The position numbers and the translations under genes are program-made. The notes below the pieces were generated by a model. It was given only the letters and a program-made list of their open reading frames with translations. It ran no database searches and was not told the DNA's origin. 64,000 nucleotides of DNA from Bacteroidales bacterium (GTDB lineage Bacteria; Bacteroidota; Bacteroidia; Bacteroidales; F082), in contig JAFYIE010000066.1 of the NCBI GenBank assembly GCA_017538795.1, positions 1-64,000 of the forward strand, given 5' to 3'. This document shows, one piece after another, positions 16,693 to 24,976 of the stretch. Within the stretch, counting starts at the first letter, position 1. Each line of letters opens with the position of its first letter.

Positions 16693-17079
16693 ATGGAAAG
16701 ATACAATAAATGGCTGGTCTTAGGTAATTCAAATAAATGCAATCATACAAATAGTTTTCATAACAATGGCTTTATAAGTTGGGTACAGAAATCATATCCG
16801 TTTCAGATTGGAGACATAGTATTTGTTTATGTTAAAGGCGCTGTACGGTTTAAAACAGTTGTAGAAGCACTCATAGATTATCGTCAAGACTGCGAATATT
16901 GGATAGAGAAAGCGCCACAACATCCAACATTCAGACTAAAACTAATTAAAGAATTAGATGACGATAAACTTAAAGAGGTCAATTTGGCAAAATATGGTTT
17001 TAAAGGTGGACGTAGTCTAAGACATTATATTCATAAAAACGTCAAATTACTTGATTATATAGATAATGTGTTTATATGA
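16693..17079 (+). CDS. EVE/PUA-like domain protein
   Basis: The 128-residue protein has a pattern like EVE-fold modified-nucleobase readers: YNKWLVLGNSNKC at the N terminus, a Trp-containing loop ISWVQK, then IGDIVFVYVKGAVRFKTVVEAL. EVE and related PUA-like domains bind modified bases and often occur in defence islands, but the assignment here is by pattern only. The gene is AT-rich, follows the secreted orphan by four bases, and ends 14 bases before the convergent deoxyribosyltransferase gene. Confidence 0.5.
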   Translation: MERYNKWLVLGNSNKCNHTNSFHNNGFISWVQKSYPFQIGDIVFVYVKGAVRFKTVVEALIDYRQDCEYWIEKAPQHPTFRLKLIKELDDDKLKEVNLAKYGFKGGRSLRHYIHKNVKLLDYIDNVFI

Positions 17080-17092
17080 TTGAAATCACATA

Positions 17093-17515
17093 TCAATGAA
17101 CATCACCTAATATATCCTCCAACACCTCATAAATCTCATCTTCCTTTTCGTAAGGATGAATGTTGAAAAATGGGTTACCGGTGAGCATTGCGGAGAGATG
17201 AGTTTTGGTCTTGTTGTAGAAGATGTGGCACGGAATTCCGAAGCGTTCGGCGTAGGCGAACTCATAGCCGACACCGAGAGATGGGCAGGTGCATTCGCCG
17301 ATGAGAAGGTCGCTTTCACGAAGCCAGGAAGTGTCTTGGTTGTAAATCTTCGAATCACGAGCAAAACCTTGCTCTTCGAGGCATAGATTGCTGCCGCCGA
17401 CATGCTCTGTCAGCACGATATCGGTGCGCTGAATGTAAGAAATGATGCGGTTGTAAAGGTCGGCATCGATGCGACCGCCGCGGATGGAGCCTGCGAAATA
17501 GATTTTCTTTTTCAT
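17093..17515 (-). CDS. Nucleoside 2-deoxyribosyltransferase family protein
   Basis: The 140-residue Rossmann-like enzyme has KIYFAGSIRGGR at the N terminus, YNQDTSWLRESDLLIGE in the middle, and the catalytic-glutamate loop PSLGVGYEFAYAE. Members transfer 2-deoxyribose between bases or hydrolyse deoxynucleoside monophosphates, as DNPH1/RCL does. The sequence does not settle which. It is the last gene of the prfB-cstA-methyltransferase operon and overlaps the methyltransferase gene by four bases. Confidence 0.8.
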   Translation of the reverse strand: MKKKIYFAGSIRGGRIDADLYNRIISYIQRTDIVLTEHVGGSNLCLEEQGFARDSKIYNQDTSWLRESDLLIGECTCPSLGVGYEFAYAERFGIPCHIFYNKTKTHLSAMLTGNPFFNIHPYEKEDEIYEVLEDILGDVH

Positions 17516-18696
17516 TCTTTATTTTTTTGTGCCAAAATCACCACCTTCTTCTCCCCCATCAATGTCGTGCCGAAAACGAAATTTTTATCGCTTTCTTTGA
17601 GATTTAATATTTTTCGTAATTCATTGGCACTCAATGGGAAATTTCGGGTAGCGACAGATGCTTCGGTGATGTCGTTTAATAATTCTTTTTTGATTTTTTT
17701 GTTGAAAGGCGCAAAACCGACGACCTCGAAAATGCGGCCCGGAAAATCGGAAACGAGATTATCGGAGGTGTATAAATGACTGTTAACGTGCAATTTTTCG
17801 ATGCCGAAACGCTGGGAAATCAATTTGAACGCACCAGATTTCATGAGGGAGGCGTTGGGCTCGTAGAGGTAGCGTTTTATTGTTGGCGCAAATGAGGAGA
17901 TAGCGGAGCTCTCAGATGTCTCAGAGAACTCGAATGATTGCGATGATTTCAAATCATTTCCAGTAAAATTCACGCAAAAATATTTTATTTCGCCTTCAAA
18001 CTCCGGTTCAATTTTAATCAAAATTTCCTTGCATTCGTTTTTTACAGAAACGATGTGGATTTCCGAAATGTTTTGCAATTCATTGGTAATCAATGAAATG
18101 TCTAACATTGGGGAGGCCTTGATTAAAATATTTTTTGAATTTTTCAATAAAATATTTTGCAAATCAACGACATCCGGCGAACAATCATGCAACGAAACCA
18201 TTTTACGGTTGTAAATGTCACGGCGCCCAGGATCAATAAAAATCAAATCAAAATTTTGATTATTTGATAAAAATGTTTCCGCGTCAGAATTGACAACATT
18301 TATTTTTCGTCCTAAAACATCGAAATTATGTTCCGCCAAATCGCATAGTTCCTTTTGATTTTCAACGTAATAGGATGTTTTGAATTTCTCCGAAAGGAAA
18401 AACGAATCGATACCCAAACCGCCTGTCAGATCGACAAATGTGTCGCCACCTGAGATGATTGAGGCTTTGTATTTCGCGGTAAGCTCCGAGGAACATTGCT
18501 CGATGGAGAGATGTTTCGGGAACAGCAAATCGGGATTGGAAGCCCACGAAGGCACCTTCTTCAACAAAAGCTGCCGAGCCTCTATCTGATTGAGCACCAA
18601 CATTTTATCGACATCGTCAGGAAACTTCTGCAACGCCAGCTGGCGCACGTCGTCCTTTAAATGTTTTTCGACAAAATCTCGTGTGACTGTATTCAT
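17512..18696 (-). CDS. Class I SAM-dependent methyltransferase with THUMP-like C-terminal domain
   Basis: The 394-residue protein contains FVDLTGGLGIDSFFLS as SAM-binding motif I. FDLIFIDPGRRDI is the catalytic/adenine-side loop and is typical of the THUMP-like methyltransferase family of Bacteroidetes. A C-terminal segment (RNFPLSANELRKILNLKESD) matches the THUMP-like RNA-binding part. The substrate is probably RNA but unproven. It shares one base with cstA upstream. Confidence 0.75.
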   Translation of the reverse strand: MNTVTRDFVEKHLKDDVRQLALQKFPDDVDKMLVLNQIEARQLLLKKVPSWASNPDLLFPKHLSIEQCSSELTAKYKASIISGGDTFVDLTGGLGIDSFFLSEKFKTSYYVENQKELCDLAEHNFDVLGRKINVVNSDAETFLSNNQNFDLIFIDPGRRDIYNRKMVSLHDCSPDVVDLQNILLKNSKNILIKASPMLDISLITNELQNISEIHIVSVKNECKEILIKIEPEFEGEIKYFCVNFTGNDLKSSQSFEFSETSESSAISSFAPTIKRYLYEPNASLMKSGAFKLISQRFGIEKLHVNSHLYTSDNLVSDFPGRIFEVVGFAPFNKKIKKELLNDITEASVATRNFPLSANELRKILNLKESDKNFVFGTTLMGEKKVVILAQKNKE

Positions 18697-20150
18697 CAGC
18701 TTTTCAAAGCTTTATTGTTTTTCCTACAGAAATTGAAGAACAAAACCGTGAACAGAATCATGATGCAGCCTGCGATTATCGGAGCGACGACACCCGAGAA
18801 GCCCACGCCTTCGATGTATTTTCCGGCAGGAAACTCAAAAATATATGTCATCGTAACCATCGTCATGAGCATCGCAGGGATGAGGCTGAAGATGTAGTTT
18901 TTCTTTTCCTTGGCGAGATAAACCGTTATTGTCCAAAGAGTTACCATAGCCAAAACCTGGTTAGCCCAAGCGAAATAACGCCAAATAATATCGAAACCTT
19001 TCGCGTCGGCGAGACTGTAAACCAAGATGAGTGCTGTCACCGCGAACATCGGGATGGCGACGATCAAACGATTTTTGATAGGCTTCTGGTCGAAGTGCAG
19101 GAAGTCGGCGATGATGAGGCGCGCCGAACGCAAGGCTGTGTCGCCCGAGGTGACGGCTGCCGAGATGACGCCAAGAATGGTAATCACAGCAATCACTGGG
19201 GTAAACCAAGTATTGGCAATCACACCCACTATGGCGGCTCCGCTCATTCCACTGACATTGACCACACTGTCGGGACCGAAGAAATATGCCGCTGCGGCAG
19301 CCCAAATCAAGGCAACGACACCTTCAGTGATCATGGCTCCGTAGAAAATCGGACGGCCTTGTTTCTCGTTGACCATGCAACGTGCCATCAGAGGCGACTG
19401 TGTGGCATGGAAACCGCTGATTGCACCGCATGCGATGCTGATGAACATCATCGGGAAGATTGGGCTGTGAGCCGCGTTAGGATGACGGTTTTGCAAGCCG
19501 CTCCAAATCTCCGGAATCTCAGGCTGATAAAGGATAAACGCCACGAAGATGGCAACTGCCATTCCAAGTAAAAGTATTCCGAAAACAGGATAAAGTCTGC
19601 CGATGAGCTTGTCGATTGGCAGCAAAGTCGCAATCAGATAATAAGCCAAGATGATGATAACCCAAACGTATGGATTCCAACCTGGAGTGAAGTTGTTGAT
19701 TAACAGCGTCGCCGGGGTATTGACGAATACCACACCCACCAGAATCATCAAAATTACAGTGAATCCGCGCATAAACTGTTTCACGCCATTGCCGAGGTAC
19801 ATTCCGTGAATCTCAGGCAGACTCGCGCCTTTGGTACGCAACGAAATCATGCCGGCGAGGTAGTCGTGGACGGCACCTGCGAAGATACTGCCGAGCACAA
19901 TCCACAGGAACGAAGCCGTTCCGAACTGCGCTCCCATGATGGCACCGATGATTGGACCGACGCCAGCGATGTTCAAAAACTGAATCAAGAAGATTCTCCA
20001 AGGCTTCATCGGCACGTAGTCGACGCCGTCAGCCATAGTAATTGCTGGGGTTTCGCGTTTCGGGTCAGCGCCGAAGAGCTTCTCGATAATCTTTCCGTAA
20101 ATGAGATAGCCGACAATCAAGACGGCCAAAGCAATGAAAAATGTTATCAT
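18696..20150 (-). CDS. cstA: CstA-type carbon starvation protein / peptide or pyruvate transporter
   Basis: The 484-residue polytopic inner-membrane protein starts FFIALAVLIVGYLIYGK and carries the CstA signatures GVGPIIGAIMGAQFG, AGMISLRTKGASLPE, CGAISGFHATQSPL and GDTALRSARLIIAD. Bacteroidetes versions are shorter than the 700-residue E. coli protein, and this length is normal for them. CstA homologues take up peptides or pyruvate during starvation. It lies six bases after prfB. Confidence 0.9.
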   Translation of the reverse strand: MITFFIALAVLIVGYLIYGKIIEKLFGADPKRETPAITMADGVDYVPMKPWRIFLIQFLNIAGVGPIIGAIMGAQFGTASFLWIVLGSIFAGAVHDYLAGMISLRTKGASLPEIHGMYLGNGVKQFMRGFTVILMILVGVVFVNTPATLLINNFTPGWNPYVWVIIILAYYLIATLLPIDKLIGRLYPVFGILLLGMAVAIFVAFILYQPEIPEIWSGLQNRHPNAAHSPIFPMMFISIACGAISGFHATQSPLMARCMVNEKQGRPIFYGAMITEGVVALIWAAAAAYFFGPDSVVNVSGMSGAAIVGVIANTWFTPVIAVITILGVISAAVTSGDTALRSARLIIADFLHFDQKPIKNRLIVAIPMFAVTALILVYSLADAKGFDIIWRYFAWANQVLAMVTLWTITVYLAKEKKNYIFSLIPAMLMTMVTMTYIFEFPAGKYIEGVGFSGVVAPIIAGCIMILFTVLFFNFCRKNNKALKS

Positions 20151-20156
20151 AATCTT

Positions 20157-21267
20157 TTATTTTTGTCCAAATTCCATCAAATATGCCTTTATAAACTCGT
20201 CGATTTTGCCGTCCATCACGGCCTGCACGTTGCTGGTCTGGTAGTTGGTGCGGTGGTCTTTCACGCGGCGGTCATCGAACACATAAGAGCGGATTTGCGA
20301 GCCCCACTCAATCTTTTTCTTCGACGCCTCGATTTTGTTTTTCTCCTCCATGCGGTGCTGTAACTCCTTGTCGTACAATTGAGATTTAAGCAGTCGCAAT
20401 GCGTTTTCCTTATTTTTAGGCTGGTCGCGCGTCTCGGTGTTTTCAATCAAAATCTCCTCTTCGTGACCGTCGTAAGGGTCTTTGTATTGATATCTCAAAC
20501 GCACTCCCGACTCCACCTTGTTCACGTTCTGACCGCCTGCGCCTCCACTGCGGAATGTATCCCAAGTCAGTCTCGACGGGTCGATGACGATTTCGATGGT
20601 GTCGTCGATCAAAGGTGACACAAACACCGAGCTGAATGATGTCATTCGTTTGCCTTGGGCGTTGAATGGCGACACGCGCACGAGGCGGTGCACTCCGTTC
20701 TCACCTTTGAGGTAACCGTAGGCGTAGTCGCCGTCAATCTCCATGGTGCACGACTTGATTCCGGCATCGTCACCTTCCAAAATGTTACTGATTCTCACCT
20801 TATAGTTATGAGCCTCGGCGTAGCGCATATACATTCGCATGAGCATATCCGCCCAGTCCTGCGACTCGGTCCCGCCAGCGCCCGCGTTGATTTTCAGTAC
20901 GCAGCTCATCGAGTCGGCCTCGTCGTGAAGCATATTGCGGAACTCAAGGTCTTCAACGAGTTTTATCACGTCGGCATATTGCTTGTCGACTTCCTCTTCC
21001 GTCGCCTCGCCTTCCTTGGCAAATTCGTACAAAACTCCAAGGTCGTCGTTGGCCTTCACAATCTCATCGTAAGCCGTCACCCAGCTCTTCACGTCCTTGA
21101 TCTGGCGCATGATGACCTTGCCGTTTTTAGGGTCGTCCCAGAAGCCGTCAACCTTTGTTTTCTCTTCTAATTCAGCTATTTTCGACAGTTTTGTGTCGAT
21201 GTCAAAGATACCTCCTCAAGGCATCAATCCTCTTACTCAGTTCTTTTATGCTGTCTAAAGTGACCAT
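20157..21267 (-). CDS. prfB: Peptide chain release factor 2, with programmed +1 frameshift
   Basis: RF2 recognises UGA and UAA. Frame one runs from ATG 21267 through MVTLDSIKELSKRIDALRRYL to an in-frame TGA at 21204-21202. After a +1 slip on CTT, reading resumes as GAC at 21203 and gives a 369-residue protein. The slip site reads AGGAGGTAT CTT TGA C, an internal Shine-Dalgarno plus CUU-UGA-C, exactly the classic autoregulatory arrangement. The stop-codon-recognition tripeptide SPF is at 199-201 and catalytic GGQ at 244-246. Annotators that ignore the shift would start wrongly at the Met at 21110. Confidence 0.97.
21201..21216 (-). promoter_or_regulatory. RF2 autoregulatory +1 frameshift signal
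   Basis: On the minus strand AGGAGGTATCTTTGAC combines an internal Shine-Dalgarno, the CTT slip codon and the UGA stop followed by C. Low RF2 lets the ribosome pause and slip. Confidence 0.95.
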
Positions 21268-21292
21268 ATTAATATAAGGTGTAAAATTTCTG

Positions 21293-21300
21293 CAAAAATA
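21293..21300 (-). promoter_or_regulatory. -7 box of the prfB operon
   Basis: TATTTTTG on the minus strand, 25 bases before the prfB ATG. Confidence 0.5.
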
Positions 21301-21310
21301 ATAATTTTTT

Positions 21311-21391
21311 AGACTTTAGACGTTAGACTTTAGACATTAGTCAAAAAAAACATCCAATTCTAAGGTCTAAGGTCTAATATCTAAGGTCTTC
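21311..21391. repeat. Inverted pair of heptad tracts between recX and prfB
   Basis: AGACTTT, AGACGTT, AGACTTT, AGACATT (21311-21338) is followed after a short spacer by AAGGTCT, AAGGTCT, AATATCT, AAGGTCT (21362-21389). The second array is roughly the reverse complement of the first and can fold back on it. The second array writes the last codons and the TAG stop of recX (21369-21367). Confidence 0.85.
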
Positions 21392-21828
21392 GCAACATCC
21401 CAAACTAAGTTTGGCTCATACCCTTTCTGCATAGCGTATTGAGCTAGTTTGGCGCGGCGTTTGTAGGGATCGATTTCGTTGATTTTCTTTGATTTCAAGA
21501 CTTTTATCAGTTCTTCACGATAGATTTCAGGGTCGATTTCCGACAAGGCATTGGCAATTATTTCATCGCTGATGCCTTTCATTTTCAACGACATACGAAT
21601 TTTATTCACACCCCATTTTTTGAGATGAATCTTGCTTCTCACGAAAGTGGAGGCATAACGCTCATCGTCGAGATAGCCTTCATCTACAAGGAGTTTCACG
21701 ATTTTCTCCTTCTCGGAATCGGGCATGTCGAAAGTGGCGAGCTTCATTCTCACCTCCTGCGTGCAGCGATCCTGATAAGCGCAGTAATGCAACACCTTTT
21801 TCAATATGACATCATTCGACAATTCCAT
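21367..21828 (-). CDS. recX: RecX-family regulator of RecA
   Basis: The 153-residue all-helical protein contains three RecX-type repeats: VLHYCAYQDRCTQEVRMKL, VDEGYLDDERYASTFVRS and the KWGVNKIRMSLKMKGIS stretch. RecX binds and limits RecA filaments. The C terminus TLDIRP plus TAG is encoded by heptad-repeat DNA. The promoter box ends four bases before the ATG, so the mRNA is leaderless or nearly so. Confidence 0.88.
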   Translation of the reverse strand: MELSNDVILKKVLHYCAYQDRCTQEVRMKLATFDMPDSEKEKIVKLLVDEGYLDDERYASTFVRSKIHLKKWGVNKIRMSLKMKGISDEIIANALSEIDPEIYREELIKVLKSKKINEIDPYKRRAKLAQYAMQKGYEPNLVWDVAKTLDIRP

Positions 21829-21832
21829 ACCA

Positions 21833-21840
21833 CAAAATTA
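21833..21840 (-). promoter_or_regulatory. -7 box of recX (near-leaderless)
   Basis: TAATTTTG on the minus strand with only four bases to the ATG, implying a leaderless or very short-leader mRNA if used. Confidence 0.45.
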
Positions 21841-21899
21841 CGATTTTTTCGATTTTTCAGCTTCATTTTTCAAAAAATTTGTAATTTTACGCTCGAATT

Positions 21900-22589
21900 A
21901 TGGTAAAAAAGATAATTATTTGGATTTTTGCAAGTCTGGGCGGCATCTTCGCCTTGCTACTGGTTCTGGCTCTCACATCAGTGCCATTCTACATGCATTA
22001 TAATCTCGGCAAAGACCCCAATCATGAGTATGACACCGTGCAAGCATTTGAACCTCAACATATTATAATGATGGGTGGAGCTGGTATGCCGTCGGCAAGC
22101 AACCTCATGAGATTGTATTACACCGCAGGCTTGGCGAAAAACTACGACTGTCCGGTCACAATAGCCCTGCCTTACGATTCAACATGTCACGCTGAAATGG
22201 ATAAATATCTTGTAAGTCAAGGAGTTACAATGATAATTCATGATACCATCGGCACAAACACCCGTTCGCAAGTTCTCGGTCTCGCCGAAAACAATCCCGA
22301 GTTGCTTACCACAAAAATAGTTGTCGTAACATCGCCAGAGCATATAAAAAGAACAATAAAATGCTTTAACAAGGCTGGTTTTCAACAAGTTAGAGGCATG
22401 GCGGCCTACGAAGGCACTGTCGATTTCAATTTATCGATAAAAAAACAGAAACTGAAAGGCAACGAAGATATTCCAAGCGTCGAAAGTACCAGGCTTCGCT
22501 ACACTTTCTGGAACTATATGAAGCTCGAAATCGACACTTATCGCGAATATATCGCGCTGTTTTACTACAGAATTAAAGGCTGGATTTAG
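21900..22589 (+). CDS. YdcF/SanA-family (DUF218) membrane-anchored protein
   Basis: At 229 residues, it has an N-terminal signal anchor (IIIWIFASLGGIFALLLVLA) followed by a DUF218 alpha/beta domain. Family-type motifs are IIMMGGAGMPSASNLMRL, TNTRSQVLGLAE with its Asn-Thr-Arg, and KIVVVTSPEHIKRTI. Relatives include SanA and ElyC, linked to envelope integrity, but no reaction is established for this branch. The domain faces the periplasm. Its 3' end overlaps the convergent radical-SAM gene by four bases. Confidence 0.75.
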   Translation: MVKKIIIWIFASLGGIFALLLVLALTSVPFYMHYNLGKDPNHEYDTVQAFEPQHIIMMGGAGMPSASNLMRLYYTAGLAKNYDCPVTIALPYDSTCHAEMDKYLVSQGVTMIIHDTIGTNTRSQVLGLAENNPELLTTKIVVVTSPEHIKRTIKCFNKAGFQQVRGMAAYEGTVDFNLSIKKQKLKGNEDIPSVESTRLRYTFWNYMKLEIDTYREYIALFYYRIKGWI

Positions 22590-24400
22590 TTGCGGCCGTA
22601 AAGGCGGTTTATCCACTCGGCCTTGCCCATTTTTCTTAACGTTTGCTTAACCCACTGGCGGTTTTCGGGCTTGTACCAGAAGAAAAAGCGTTGTTGGGCC
22701 AGTTTTTCCTCTTTGTTTTTTGCCACAAAAACAGGTTTCAAAGTGTACGGGTCATAGCCCGAATAATAGATTTCAGTCGCCAAAGTCATCGGCGTGGGTG
22801 TGAAGTCCTGCACCTGTTCGAGATGATAGCCTAACTCCTTGGTTTTCACCGCAAGTTCGGCCATATCCATCAAGGTGCAAGCCGGATGGCTCGATATAAA
22901 ATAAGGTATCAACTGCTGGTTGAGATGATATTTGTCGTTGACCTGGTCGAAGCGCTTTTTCAGTTTGTTGAACAACGAGAACGGCGGCTTGCGCATGAGT
23001 TTCAACACGTTGTCACTCACCTGCTCGGGTGCAACTTTCAGACGACCGCTCACGTGGCGGCGCATCAGCTGCTCGAAATATTCGTCGTAACCGAGTTTGC
23101 CATCTGGGTCGTCGTTAGTCAAAAACAGGTCGTAACGGATACCCGAGCCGATGGTAACTTTTTTAATATTAGGGTTTTTATCGACCTCTTTGTAAAGCTC
23201 GATTAAAGGATGATGGTCTGTGTTCAGATTTTTGCATATATTCGGTTGAATGCAGGTCGGACGCACGCATTTCTCGCATAACGACTCGTCTTTGCCGCGC
23301 ATTCGGTACATGTTTGCCGACGGCCCGCCCAAATCGCTGATATAGCCTTTGAAATCAGGCATTTGGGTAACCTGTTCAACTTCACGCAAGATGGATTCTT
23401 TACTTCTCGATGCCACAAATTTTCCTTGATGCGCCGAGATTGTGCAGAAGGCACAGCCGCCGAAGCATCCGCGGTGGATGTTCACCGAGTGGCGAATCAT
23501 CTCGTAAGCCGGAATCGGGCCGCGTTTGGCATATTTCGGGTGCGGCATGCGAGTGTACGGCATGTCGAAGGCAGCATCGATTTGCGCTGTGGTGTAAGTT
23601 GGGTAAGGCGGGTTGATGTAAAGAGTATATGCGCCGACATCTTGCAGCAATCTGGCAGCGTGTTTTTTGTTCGATTCCTCCTCAACGTGCTTGAAATTGG
23701 AGGCGTAAAGCTTCTTGTCTTTTAAACAAACTTCATGCGAAACAAGTCTAATATCCTGCCACTCAGATTCAACTTTTTGCGATTTATTTTTCAGGAAAAA
23801 CGTCTGCGGAATATCTGTTATTTCGTCAATTTTCTTACCTGCTTCAATAGCTTTCGCTATCTCTACATTGGCGAGTTCGCCCATGCCGTATACGCCCATA
23901 TCTGCATGAGAATCAACGAGAATGCTTGGTTTTAGAGTGTCCGACCAATAGTCATAATGCGTCACTCTTCTCAAAGAAGCTTCTATTCCGCCCAGAACGA
24001 CTGGAACATCGGGATAAATCTGTTTCAGTATGTTGCAATAAACGATTGAAGCGTAGTCTGGCCTAAATCCTGCCTCGCCGCCAGGGGTGTAGGCATCGTT
24101 GGAACGCAGACGTTTGTTAGCGGTGTAATGGTTCACCATCGAATCCATGCAGCCGGCCGAGACGCCGAAAAACAGGCGCGGTTTGCCGAACTTGCGGAAG
24201 TCGCGGAGGTCGTCGCGCCAGTTGGGTTGCGGAATGATGGCAACTCTATAGCCTTCTTTTTCAAGTGTGCGCCCGATAACAGCCGCCCCAAACGATGGAT
24301 GGTCGACGTATGCGTCGCCGCTCACAAGCACGATGTCGAGCTCGTCCCACCCACGCAGGTCGGATTCCTTTTTCGTTATCGGTAGCCACTTGAGGTCCAT
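22586..24400 (-). CDS. YgiQ-family radical SAM protein (UPF0313)
   Basis: The 604-residue protein starts with the family opening WDELDIVLVSGDAYVDHPSFG. The radical-SAM cluster motif RGCFGGCAFCTISAHQG (C-x3-C-x2-C) lies in the middle. Extra cysteines (CEKCVRPTC...CKN) suggest a second metal site. The B12-binding-like N-terminal region and radical-SAM core are typical; the substrate is unknown. I chose the ATG at 24400 over a GTG one codon upstream. It is last in the M20-nucleosidase-YgiQ operon. Confidence 0.88.
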   Translation of the reverse strand: MDLKWLPITKKESDLRGWDELDIVLVSGDAYVDHPSFGAAVIGRTLEKEGYRVAIIPQPNWRDDLRDFRKFGKPRLFFGVSAGCMDSMVNHYTANKRLRSNDAYTPGGEAGFRPDYASIVYCNILKQIYPDVPVVLGGIEASLRRVTHYDYWSDTLKPSILVDSHADMGVYGMGELANVEIAKAIEAGKKIDEITDIPQTFFLKNKSQKVESEWQDIRLVSHEVCLKDKKLYASNFKHVEEESNKKHAARLLQDVGAYTLYINPPYPTYTTAQIDAAFDMPYTRMPHPKYAKRGPIPAYEMIRHSVNIHRGCFGGCAFCTISAHQGKFVASRSKESILREVEQVTQMPDFKGYISDLGGPSANMYRMRGKDESLCEKCVRPTCIQPNICKNLNTDHHPLIELYKEVDKNPNIKKVTIGSGIRYDLFLTNDDPDGKLGYDEYFEQLMRRHVSGRLKVAPEQVSDNVLKLMRKPPFSLFNKLKKRFDQVNDKYHLNQQLIPYFISSHPACTLMDMAELAVKTKELGYHLEQVQDFTPTPMTLATEIYYSGYDPYTLKPVFVAKNKEEKLAQQRFFFWYKPENRQWVKQTLRKMGKAEWINRLYGRN

Positions 24401-24401
24401 C

Positions 24402-24436
24402 ACTAAGGACTAACGACTAAAGACTAGAGACTGAAA
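24402..24436. repeat. Heptad tract ACTAANG, 5 units
   Basis: ACTAAGG, ACTAACG, ACTAAAG, ACTAGAG, ACTGAAA at 7-base spacing. On the minus strand it encodes the nucleosidase C terminus SLVFSR and its TAG stop, immediately before the YgiQ start. Confidence 0.85.
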
Positions 24437-24976
24437 ATAAGCAGTCAACCCTTCCCTTGCGTCAGCGAGCTTGGCAAACCATTCCTGACTTGAATTCTGT
24501 CCGACTATGTCGGTGACGTATTTCACAGAAACGAACGGAACTCCCATCTCACGGCAAACGTCAGCTTCGGCGTACGATTCCATATCAATTACATCGCCTT
24601 CGATATCGTTGCCTTCCGTGATGAAGGAATCGCCGGTGTTGCAGGTACCCCAAATTGAATTTGAAAAATTTGCAAATTTTTCAAATTCAATTTCAGATAT
24701 CACACCATCGAGAGTAACCTTACGTAAATCTCTGTCAATGAAACGGTTACAAACAATAATATCGCCAACTTTATGATTCAAAGTACCAGCCGAACCGGCG
24801 TTTATCACCATGTCGGGATGATATTCGCAGATGGCGCGCATCAGACGCATTGAGGCATTCACCTTGCCCATACCTGTTTCAACATAAATCACTTCCGCGT
24901 TAGGGATGTTAACCTCGATTTTTTCCTGAGGGATAGCGTAAACTATTAAAATTTTCATGATTAAAAGTAATTTCAT
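24410..24976 (-). CDS. MTA/SAH nucleosidase or futalosine-hydrolase-like enzyme, with palindrome insert
   Basis: The 188-residue nucleoside phosphorylase/hydrolase-fold protein has ETGMGKVNASM, VINAGSAGTLN, GTCNTGDSFITE, VIDMESYAEADV (purine/ribose-binding Glu) and SVKYVTDIVGQN (catalytic Asp). It would release adenine from MTA/SAH or the base from futalosine. Residues 95-108 are encoded by a 42-bp perfect palindrome and look like an added loop. The C terminus comes from a heptad repeat. The first ATG overlaps the upstream stop (ATGA); Met7 at 24958 is an alternative start. Confidence 0.8.
   Translation of the reverse strand: MKLLLIMKILIVYAIPQEKIEVNIPNAEVIYVETGMGKVNASMRLMRAICEYHPDMVINAGSAGTLNHKVGDIIVCNRFIDRDLRKVTLDGVISEIEFEKFANFSNSIWGTCNTGDSFITEGNDIEGDVIDMESYAEADVCREMGVPFVSVKYVTDIVGQNSSQEWFAKLADAREGLTAYFQSLVFSR
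24652..24693. repeat. 42-bp perfect palindrome inside a coding sequence
   Basis: The two 21-bp arms are exact reverse complements meeting at TTTG|CAAA. Both strands encode the same core peptide, IEFEKFANFSNSI. The reading frame of the nucleosidase is maintained. Confidence 0.95.

Noticed and set aside
20157-21110. prfB annotated as a 317-residue protein from an internal Met
   Set aside because: The upstream frame, the AGGAGG-CTT-TGA-C shift site and the normal RF2 length show the real start at 21267.
24507-24776. Plus-strand frame containing the same IEFEKFANFSNSI peptide as the nucleosidase
   Set aside because: It arises only because the 42-bp palindrome is symmetric; the rest of the frame is antisense.
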